Shown here piece by piece: positions 58,091 through 64,000 of a stretch of DNA of 64,000 nucleotides; within the stretch, counting starts at the first letter, position 1, and the number at the start of each line of letters is the position of its first letter. The notes beneath the pieces were generated by a model that was not told where the DNA came from, searched no databases, and saw only the letters and a list, made by a program, of their open reading frames with translations. The DNA is from Sphingobium sp. 15-1. Lineage in GTDB: Bacteria; Pseudomonadota; Alphaproteobacteria; Sphingomonadales; Sphingomonadaceae. Both the position numbers and the translations under genes were made by a program. The stretch lies in assembly GCF_013375535.1 (NCBI RefSeq), contig NZ_JABXJG010000001.1, positions 124,001 through 188,000 on the forward strand, in the 5' to 3' direction.

Positions 58091-58639
58091 ATGAACGAGA
58101 TTGCGTCTCCGGGTCAATTACGTCTCGCCTATGCGCGCTGGGCACTGGTTACTGTGCCTGCCATTGTTTTCCTTGGCTTTCTTTCGGGCAAGCTCGCCAA
58201 TAGTGGCTATGGCAATCGCTGGTTCGCGGCGCTGGCCAAGCCGGAGCTGATCCCCCCTGGCTGGGTCTTCGGCGCTGCCTGGAGCGTGCTCTATGTGCTG
58301 ATGGCGCTGGCCTTCGCCATCGTCCTCCACGCGCGCGGCGCAAGGGGCAGGGCTGCGGCGATCATCGCCTTCATCGCGCAATTCATCCTTAATCTCCTCT
58401 GGTCCCCGCTTTTCTTCCGCGCGCATCAGGTGGATCAGGCCCTGGTCCTGATCGTCGCGCTGGCCGTGCTGGTCGCCGTCACGACCGTGCTTTTCTGGCG
58501 CGTTCGCCGGGTCGCGGGTCTTTTGCTGCTGCCCTATCTGTGCTGGCTGGCCTTCGCCTCCTACCTCAACTATGAGATCGGCCGCCTCAATCCGGACGCG
58601 GAAAGCCTTGGCAAACCCGCATTCCAGACCCAGATATGA
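58091..58639 (+). CDS. TspO/MBR-family tryptophan-rich membrane protein
   Basis: A 182-residue protein with five membrane helices and the family signs WFAALAKPELIPPGWVFG, WSVLYVLMALA and NLLWSPLFF. TspO proteins bind porphyrins and regulate tetrapyrrole or oxidative responses. The ATG at 58091 follows GTGGAG. It starts 20 bp after the RND pump and may share its transcript. Confidence 0.92.
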   Translation: MNEIASPGQLRLAYARWALVTVPAIVFLGFLSGKLANSGYGNRWFAALAKPELIPPGWVFGAAWSVLYVLMALAFAIVLHARGARGRAAAIIAFIAQFILNLLWSPLFFRAHQVDQALVLIVALAVLVAVTTVLFWRVRRVAGLLLLPYLCWLAFASYLNYEIGRLNPDAESLGKPAFQTQI

Positions 58640-58684
58640 TTTTTGGCGCCCGCATCAGGGCGCCGCACGGAAGGACGAAGCATC

Positions 58685-58975
58685 ATGCAGAGCGAAAACC
58701 GCTTTTTCGACGATCTGGCCAAGCTGGTGAACGGCGCGGCCGGAACGGTTGCGGGCATGAGCCGCGAATTCGAGACCAACGCCCGCGAAAAGGCCAAGCA
58801 GTGGATCGGCGGGATGGATTTCGTCAACCGCGACGAATTCGACGCGGTCAAGGCGCTGGCCGCCGCCGCCCGCGAGGAGGTGGAATTGCTGAAGGCCCGC
58901 CTCGACGCGCTGGAGGGCAAGGCACCCGAACCGGTCAAGCAGACGGTCCGCGCCAAGCCCAAGGACGCGGAATAA
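58685..58975 (+). CDS. UbiK-like accessory factor (BMFP family)
   Basis: A 96-residue protein with an N-terminal amphipathic part (NRFFDDLAKLVNGAAGTV) and a C-terminal coiled coil (AAAREEVELLKARLDALEG), the layout of UbiK/BMFP proteins that help ubiquinone biosynthesis and tend to trimerise at membranes. GGAAGGACG lies before the ATG at 58685. It precedes ybjN-like and proC genes on the same strand. Confidence 0.83.
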   Translation: MQSENRFFDDLAKLVNGAAGTVAGMSREFETNAREKAKQWIGGMDFVNRDEFDAVKALAAAAREEVELLKARLDALEGKAPEPVKQTVRAKPKDAE

Positions 58976-59067
58976 CTGCCGGCTTCCACGGCAAAAGCGG
59001 AGTTGTCCACGCATTTTCCATGCCGCCCCGGTTTCCCCCGGCGGCAAAAATGCTTTAAGGCGCGCAG

Positions 59068-59574
59068 ATGATGGACAGCGACGAATATGAAAATGGCGGC
59101 CAGGAAGCCGCGCCGATCGACATGCTGGCCGCCTATTTCGAGGCGCATGGCTGGAGTTACGATCAGGTCGGTGAGGATGAGATCGTTGCCAGCACGCAAG
59201 GGTCGTGGGCGCAATATGAGCTGCGCGGCATCTGGCGCGACGAGGATCAGGTGCTGCAGATGCTCGCCTTGCCCGACATAAGGGTGAATGAGGACAAGCG
59301 CACCGCCATCTACGAAACGCTGGGCCTGATCAACGAGCAGCTCTGGCTCGGCCATTTCGAACTCTGGTCATCCAGCGGCATCGTGCTGTTCCGACATGGC
59401 GCATTGCTGGGGGCGGGTGGCACGCTGACGCTCGATCAGGCGCAGATACTCGTCGAAACCGCGATCGACGAATGCGAGCGCTTCTATCCGGTGTTCCAGT
59501 TCGTCCTCTGGGGCGGCAAGACCCCGGCCGAAGCCCTTTCCGCCAGCCTCATCGAAACGCGCGGCGAAGCCTGA
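59068..59574 (+). CDS. YbjN-domain protein
   Basis: A 168-residue YbjN-family protein, a type III secretion chaperone-like fold of unclear role. Recognisable parts are YFEAHGWSYDQVGEDEIVA, INEQLWLGHFELW and AIDECERFYPVFQFVLWGGK. The proC gene starts 11 bp later, so both are in one transcript; this pairing is common in sphingomonads and relatives. Confidence 0.88.
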   Translation: MMDSDEYENGGQEAAPIDMLAAYFEAHGWSYDQVGEDEIVASTQGSWAQYELRGIWRDEDQVLQMLALPDIRVNEDKRTAIYETLGLINEQLWLGHFELWSSSGIVLFRHGALLGAGGTLTLDQAQILVETAIDECERFYPVFQFVLWGGKTPAEALSASLIETRGEA

Positions 59575-59585
59575 GACTCTTTCCC

Positions 59586-60398
59586 ATGACCGATATTTGG
59601 CCCGACCATCTGTTCCTTGTCGGCTGCGGCAATATGGCGGGGCAGATGCTGACCCGCTGGCTCACCTGCGGTCTTGATCCGGCGCGCGTGACCGTGTTGC
59701 GTCCCAGCGGCAAGGCGGTGGCGGACGGTGTGCGGGTGGTCACAGATTATCCCACAGCGTTGTCGGGCGGGACGACCGTGCTGCTGGGCATGAAGCCCTA
59801 TCAGCTTGGCGATGTGGCGGCTTCGCTCGCGCCATTGTGCGGAGCCGACACGCGTATCCTCTCGATCCTGGCGGGAACGCCGCTGGCCGACCTGCGCGCC
59901 GCCTTCCCGGCGGCGGCGGAGATCGTCCGCGCCATGCCGAACCTGCCCGTCGGCATAGGGGAGGGCGTGACCGCGCTCCATGCGGACGCCGCTGTCCCGG
60001 CCGCTGCGCGCCAAGCGGTGCAGGCGTTCATCGCCCCGCTCGGCCTTGCCGAATGGATCGCGGATGAGGGGCAGTTCAACGAAGTCACCGCCCTGTCGGG
60101 ATGCGGTCCCGCCTTTCTGTTCCGCTTCATCGACGCTTTCGCCCGCGCCGGCGAAGCGCTGGGCCTGCCGTCCGATCAGGCGGCCCGCATGGCGCTCGCC
60201 ACGGTGCGCGGTTCGGCCAGCATGGCGGCTATGGCCAGCGAAAGCCCGGCTGTCCTGGCCGATCGCGTCGCCAGCCCTGGCGGCATGACGCGGCAGGGGC
60301 TGAACGTCCTCGACGCCGATGACCGGCTGCTGAAGCTGCTGACCGATACGCTGGCCGCCGCCCGCGACCGGGGCGAGGAAATGGCCAGGGGCGAATAG
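59586..60398 (+). CDS. proC: Pyrroline-5-carboxylate reductase
   Basis: A 270-residue enzyme of proline synthesis reducing pyrroline-5-carboxylate with NAD(P)H. The cofactor motif is LVGCGNMAGQML, followed by the family stretches VRAMPNLPVGIGEGVTAL, FNEVTALSGCGPAFLFRF and RVASPGGMTRQGL. The start at ATG 59586 is taken from the cofactor strand that follows. Confidence 0.94.
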   Translation: MTDIWPDHLFLVGCGNMAGQMLTRWLTCGLDPARVTVLRPSGKAVADGVRVVTDYPTALSGGTTVLLGMKPYQLGDVAASLAPLCGADTRILSILAGTPLADLRAAFPAAAEIVRAMPNLPVGIGEGVTALHADAAVPAAARQAVQAFIAPLGLAEWIADEGQFNEVTALSGCGPAFLFRFIDAFARAGEALGLPSDQAARMALATVRGSASMAAMASESPAVLADRVASPGGMTRQGLNVLDADDRLLKLLTDTLAAARDRGEEMARGE

Positions 60399-60466
60399 GG
60401 CGGCAGCGGTTCACCTCTCTCTGGAAATGCTCTAAAGCGGCGGCCTTCCCCCTTTGGAGTCCCGCA

Positions 60467-60970
60467 ATGCTGTCGCCCGAAACGCCCATTCTTGTCCTCA
60501 CCACCGGCGGGACGATCGACAAGATCTATTTCGATGCGCTGTCCGATTATCAGGTGGGGGAGACGGTGATGGCGAAGCTGCTCGACATCGCCCGCGTCAA
60601 GCGGCCCTTCCGCATCGAGGAAGTGGTGCGCAAAGACAGCCTCGAACTGGACGACGCCGACCGCGCGCTGATCCGCGACCGCGTCGCCGCCGCGCCGGAA
60701 AGCCATATCATCATCACCCATGGCACCGACACGATGACGGAAACGGCGAAGCTGCTCTCCGCCATTCCCGGCAAGACGGTGGTTCTGGTCGGCGCGCTCG
60801 CCCCTGCGCGCTTTGGGGAGAGCGATGCCAGCTTCAATCTCGGCATGGCGTTCGCCACGGCGCAGGTTGCCGCGCCGGGCGTTTACATCACGATGAGCGG
60901 GTCGGTCTTTCGGGCCGACAAGGTGGTGAAGGATCGGGTCAAGGGCGCCTTCGTTCCGACTGGGGATTGA
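60467..60970 (+). CDS. Single-domain asparaginase-like protein
   Basis: A 167-residue protein matching the N-terminal domain of L-asparaginases: both threonine loops are present, TTGGTIDKIYFD and THGTDTMTETAKLL, as is VLVGALAPARFGESDAS. Full enzymes are about 320-350 residues with a C-terminal domain that completes the active site; this frame stops cleanly after the first domain with no sign of a lost second half downstream. It may work as a stand-alone fold or have another activity. Confidence 0.85.
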   Translation: MLSPETPILVLTTGGTIDKIYFDALSDYQVGETVMAKLLDIARVKRPFRIEEVVRKDSLELDDADRALIRDRVAAAPESHIIITHGTDTMTETAKLLSAIPGKTVVLVGALAPARFGESDASFNLGMAFATAQVAAPGVYITMSGSVFRADKVVKDRVKGAFVPTGD

Positions 60971-61005
60971 GCTCGAAACCGGGGCTGATTCTGGCAATTC
61001 CAAGA

Positions 61006-61140
61006 CATTCCCCTCCCGTAAACGGGAGGGGTTAGGGGTGGGCGCGAGCGAAGCGAGCTTCCGGGTTAGCCGTTGTAAATTGCCGCTGATGTCGCGCCAG
61101 CCCACCCCCTAGCCCCCTCCCGCTTGCGGGAGGGGGAATG
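61006..61140. repeat. Long palindromic repeat, CATTCCCCTCCCG family
   Basis: A 135-bp element with inverted arms of about 38 bp: CATTCCCCTCCCGTAAACGG from 61006 and its near-complement ending 61140, each arm holding a CTCCCG/CGGGAG hairpin and then TTAGGGGTGGGC or its complement. It fills the gap between convergent genes and probably terminates both. Confidence 0.85.
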
Positions 61141-61174
61141 TCCACCCATTGCCCTTTCGTCATAACCCGCCGCA

Positions 61175-61801
61175 TCAAGGCGTCCCGGCATTGGCCGCCG
61201 CCGCCGGAACCGCGCTGCCCTCCGGCGTCTGGGCCTTGGGCGCGAAGATGTGCAGGCTGTCCAGCGTCTTTTCCGCCATCGCCTGATATTGCTCGCTCAG
61301 CATTTCGGGATAGACGAAGCTGGCGGTGACGATGGCGCCGTCCGGCTGCTTCATCAGGCGCAGGGCGACATTATTGCCTTCCCCGTCATTGGCCGTGCCG
61401 CGATATTCATTGTCCCCGATATAATCGCCGCTCACTCCTTCGGAGCCTTCGCTCACCGTCTCGACGATCTGTTGCAGCGTCTGCTCACCATCCTTCTTCT
61501 GCCAGAAGATGCGGACGTCCGCGCCCGCGCCGGGATCCTGATAGACCACGCCGTCGGCATTGCTGGAGGCGGCGTCCTTTTCCCAGCCTTCAGGAAAGGT
61601 GATGGAAAAGCCGCGCTCGACATTGACGTAATTGCGCGAGGCCGGGGTGTCGGCCTTGGCGCTGGCCATCGCCTTGGCCGCGGCGGCATTGGCGGCGGCG
61701 GCCAGTTCCTCCTGGCTCGGCAGATCCTCGACCGGTTCGGCGCGGCCGCAGGCGACCAGCAGCAGGAGAGGCAGGGTGATGGCAAGGGAGGCTCTCTTCA
61801 T
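61175..61801 (-). CDS. Lipoprotein of unknown function
   Basis: A 208-residue protein with a lipobox (LLLLVACGRAE), an Ala-rich helical linker, then a compact domain beginning YVNVERGFSITFPEGWEK and containing VVYQDPGAGADVRIFWQK. The domain recalls small PsbP/Mog1-like folds that start with a surface beta strand, but I cannot name it. GGGAGGGG precedes the ATG at 61801. It lies 104 bp after the sigma-54 regulator on the same strand. Confidence 0.8.
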   Translation of the reverse strand: MKRASLAITLPLLLLVACGRAEPVEDLPSQEELAAAANAAAAKAMASAKADTPASRNYVNVERGFSITFPEGWEKDAASSNADGVVYQDPGAGADVRIFWQKKDGEQTLQQIVETVSEGSEGVSGDYIGDNEYRGTANDGEGNNVALRLMKQPDGAIVTASFVYPEMLSEQYQAMAEKTLDSLHIFAPKAQTPEGSAVPAAAANAGTP

Positions 61802-61905
61802 TCCCCTCCCAAAGCATAGCCGCCGCGACATTTCAACGCCGCAGCCGCCGGTAGCGCGATGGGGGATGGCGGGACGGGGCTGTCCGGCCCGCGTCCGGCG
61901 CCCGA

Positions 61906-63354
61906 TCAAGCGGCGCTGTCGATCCCCAGTTCGGCCAGCTTGCGGTAGAGGGTCGAACGGCCGATGCCCAGCCGCCGGGCCACTTCGGTCATGCGCCCGC
62001 GATAATGGCCGATGGCGAGGCGAATCACGTCCGCCTCGATCTCGGCCAATTGGCGGACATGGCCGTCGCCTTCGAACAGAGTGATGCCGGCGGCCTCGCG
62101 ATGCGGCTGCGGCACGGCGCGGAGCCGGGCCTGCGGCATGTCGCCCGACGCGCGGCTGCGGATATGGGCTGCGATCTCCGGGAAATCCTGCGCGGTCAGC
62201 GCGTCGCCTTCGCACAGCACGGCCGCCCGGAACAGGGCGTTCTGAAGCTGGCGGACATTGCCCGGCCAGTCATGCTGCATCAGCAGCGCCAGCGCATCGT
62301 CGGTCAGGCCCAGCCCCCGCAACCCCGGCTGGGTAGAGATGCGGGTGAGCAGATGGCGGCAGAGCGCGGGCACGTCGCCCAGCCGCTCGCGCAGCGGCGG
62401 AATGGTAAGCTGGACCACATTGAGTCGGTAATAGAGGTCTTCGCGGAAGCGCCCCGCCTCGATCTCGTCATGCAGCCGCTTGTTGGTGGCGGCGATGACG
62501 CGGACATCGACATGGACCGGACGGCGCGCGCCGATCGGCTGCACCTCGCCATCCTGGAGCACGCGCAGCAGCTTCACCTGCGCGTCGAGCGGCATTTCGC
62601 TGACTTCATCCAGGAAGATGGTGCCCATGTCGGCGGCCGCGAACTTGCCCACCTGTCGCTCGAAGGCGCCGGTGAAGGCGCCGCGCTCATGGCCGAACAG
62701 GTCCGATTCGACCAGATTGGCCGGAATCGCGCCGCAATTAACCGTCACCATCGTCTGCTTGTGGCGCGGCGAGGCGGCGTGGATGGCGCGGGCGATCACA
62801 TCCTTGCCGACGCCGCTTTCGCCCTCGATCAGCACCGGCACGCGGGCGCGGGCGGCCTTGGCCGCGATGGCAAGCGCGGCGCGGAACTGCGGCGCGGCGC
62901 CGACCACATCCTCGAAGGAGAGGGCGGCGGGAATCTTCTCGGTAAGCGGCCGCAGCTCGCCCTTGCCATGGTCGCCGTTCAGCGTGGCGTTGAGCGCGGC
63001 GAGTAGCCTTTCAGGGGCGATCGGCTTGGCGAGATAGTCGGTCGCGCCCGCCCGCATCGCCTCCACCGCCACGGCGACATTATTGTGCGCGGTTAGGATC
63101 ATGATCGGCAGGGCCGGACGGCGGGCGCGCAGCTCGCGGATCAGGCCAGTCGGCTCATAGCTCGGGCTCCACTGGTCGAGCAGCACGGCGTCGAGCCGCA
63201 TGCCGTCCTGCGTGCCCAGCATCGCGATCGCGGTATCGCCGTCATTGGCGAAGATGGTGCGCCATCCCGCGCGGGCCGCCAGAGCGGAGACCAGCCTGCG
63301 CTGCGCGGGCTCGTCATCGATCAACATCAGCATCGGAACGCCGTCGCGCGCCAT
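61906..63354 (-). CDS. Sigma-54-dependent response regulator (NtrC family)
   Basis: A 482-residue activator: receiver (LIDDEP, phospho-acceptor Asp60 in VLLDQWSP, Lys in LAKPIAP), AAA+ domain (Walker A GESGVGKDV, the sigma-54 contact loop GAFTGAF, Walker B GTIFLDEVSEM) and a C-terminal Fis-type helix-turn-helix (MTEVARRLGIGRSTLYRKL). All key residues are intact. The ATG at 63354 follows AGGGGT and is preferred over the ATG four codons upstream. No kinase gene is next to it. Confidence 0.93.
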   Translation of the reverse strand: MARDGVPMLMLIDDEPAQRRLVSALAARAGWRTIFANDGDTAIAMLGTQDGMRLDAVLLDQWSPSYEPTGLIRELRARRPALPIMILTAHNNVAVAVEAMRAGATDYLAKPIAPERLLAALNATLNGDHGKGELRPLTEKIPAALSFEDVVGAAPQFRAALAIAAKAARARVPVLIEGESGVGKDVIARAIHAASPRHKQTMVTVNCGAIPANLVESDLFGHERGAFTGAFERQVGKFAAADMGTIFLDEVSEMPLDAQVKLLRVLQDGEVQPIGARRPVHVDVRVIAATNKRLHDEIEAGRFREDLYYRLNVVQLTIPPLRERLGDVPALCRHLLTRISTQPGLRGLGLTDDALALLMQHDWPGNVRQLQNALFRAAVLCEGDALTAQDFPEIAAHIRSRASGDMPQARLRAVPQPHREAAGITLFEGDGHVRQLAEIEADVIRLAIGHYRGRMTEVARRLGIGRSTLYRKLAELGIDSAA

Positions 63355-63504
63355 CTTACCCCTCATATGCGAACTGACGCCCGAAGGTAGAGGGGAGGGG
63401 TAAAGACCGGCTTAACCGAAAAGATTTTCTTGTCCGCTCCGGCTTGAGAGGGGGAAGGCTTGACGATAAGAGGATGCCGGCGAACGGATTGGAGCATTTT
63501 CCAC

Positions 63505-63522
63505 CTGACCCTTGGGGGTCAG
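63505..63522. other. Small hairpin upstream of the subunit IV gene
   Basis: CTGACCC (63505-63511) and GGGTCAG (63516-63522) with a 4-nt loop in the 211-bp divergent gap between the sigma-54 regulator and the small oxidase gene. It may be an operator; nothing else stands out in this gap. Confidence 0.35.
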
Positions 63523-63565
63523 TGGCTCGGGCAAATGCGGCACCGCAAACAGAGAGGGACAGTGC

Positions 63566-63691
63566 ATGGCTTCGGAAGGAAATATGAAGAGCGCAACCCA
63601 GACTTATGAAGGGTTCATATCGCTCGTCAAATGGGGAACGATCGCCTGCGCCTTGGTCGCCGCCCTGGTTGTGGTGCTGATCGCCAGCTAA
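63566..63691 (+). CDS. aa3-type cytochrome c oxidase subunit IV (41 residues)
   Basis: A short frame, ATG 63566 to TAA 63691. The product begins MASEGNMKSATQTYEGFISL and continues with one membrane helix rich in Ala and Val (TIACALVAALVVVLIAS). This is the usual form of the alphaproteobacterial aa3-oxidase subunit IV: short soluble start with a conserved TYxGF-like patch, then one helix. AGAGAGGGA lies upstream. The main oxidase genes are not in the window. Confidence 0.8.
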   Translation: MASEGNMKSATQTYEGFISLVKWGTIACALVAALVVVLIAS

Positions 63692-63794
63692 AGCGGGCGA
63701 TGGCGGGGCAACTGCCGTGCAAATCGCGATCACAGGTCTCACTGACGGTGAGCGCAGCTCTGCCTGACGGATAGAGCAGGGGCCCATAGCCCTT

Positions 63795-63885
63795 CGTCAT
63801 GCTGAACTTGTTTCAGCATCCATCCCGCCTTCGGAGACTGCCGACTGCGGGGAAAAATGGATGCTGAAACAAGTTCAGCATGACG
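63795..63885. repeat. Palindromic repeat, GTCATGCTGAACTTG family
   Basis: A 91-bp element with inverted arms starting CGTCATGCTGAACTTGTTTC and complement ending 63885. Arms match the elements at 31782-31893 and 35718-35807, while the centre (CCCGCCTTCGGAGACTGCCG) is different, as expected when only the arms are conserved. Confidence 0.88.
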
Positions 63886-63986
63886 GGCTTTCGAGGGCGC
63901 AGCTTTGAAGAAAAGAAGAAGCGATAGGTCCCGGTCTGATTGAGCGGACTTGACCATCGGTGACTTCCTGCAATGAGGAGGAACAG

Positions 63987-64000
63987 ATGACCCTGTTCCT
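63987..64000 (+). CDS. Start of a gene cut by the window end
   Basis: ATG at 63987 is preceded by GAGGAGGAA at a good distance, and the frame MTLF runs off the window. Only four codons are visible, so no product can be named. Confidence 0.5.

Overview
The window is a high-GC chromosomal segment of an alphaproteobacterium that looks like a sphingomonad (family Sphingomonadaceae, Sphingobium-like). The grounds are three complete TonB-dependent receptors, a PhoK-type alkaline phosphatase with the Thr/Asn/Lys/Arg active site known from Sphingomonas, the tight ubiK-like/ybjN-like/proC run, and many palindromic REP-type repeats at gene ends. The genus is an inference. About 58 protein genes (including one broken gene and two IS reading frames) fill the window. 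I saw no rRNA, tRNA or CRISPR array.

Layout. 1-5.0 kb: a catabolic cluster (SDR, FAH-family hydrolase, cupin, P450 with its own small ferredoxin, LysR regulator) around a divergent promoter with a strong operator-like palindrome. 5.1-14.4 kb: an acetate or short-chain-acid module made of a DcaP-like porin and an MHS-type MFS transporter, divergent from acetyl-CoA synthetase, followed by a CrbR-like LuxR regulator and a convergent CrbS-like kinase with a built-in Na+/solute symporter domain. 14.5-19.6 kb: TonB receptor plus MFS transporter, divergent from a TetR regulator with a palindrome between them, then a GST. 19.6-22.9 kb: a DGPF/YCII protein, a CYTH-domain gene cut by a 1269-bp IS3-family element with a 4-bp target duplication, and a CorA/ZntB-type transporter. 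23.1-26.3 kb: a minus-strand run of a sphingomyelinase-like exported phosphodiesterase, a plugless outer-membrane barrel and an exported propeller-like protein.

26.3-36.6 kb: an AT-rich island in front of a TonB receptor that ends in a textbook terminator; a histidine kinase/response regulator pair; a TonB receptor plus NPP-type phosphodiesterase operon with Pho-box-like 11-bp repeats upstream; an SDR. 36.6-40.0 kb: glycosyltransferase plus amylo-alpha-1,6-glucosidase-like enzyme. 40.3-48 kb: a DEDDh exonuclease, an exported protein overlapping an orphan response regulator with a degenerate receiver, carbonic anhydrase plus SulP transporter (bicarbonate handling), a TorF-type porin with a hairpin around its ribosome binding site, and an intact regulator/kinase pair paralogous to the orphan. 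48.2-64 kb: mostly housekeeping genes: serine acetyltransferase, PhoK, DsbD-like reductase, TlyA methyltransferase, RND efflux pair, TspO, UbiK-like factor, YbjN, ProC, a single-domain asparaginase-like protein, a lipoprotein, a sigma-54 activator and a 41-residue aa3-oxidase subunit IV.

The acetate module is the clearest functional unit: outer-membrane entry, inner-membrane entry, activation by Acs, and sensing by CrbS/CrbR are contiguous. Two gene pairs point to phosphorus scavenging (TonB receptor plus NPP; PhoK). Palindromic repeats in at least four sequence families sit only between genes.
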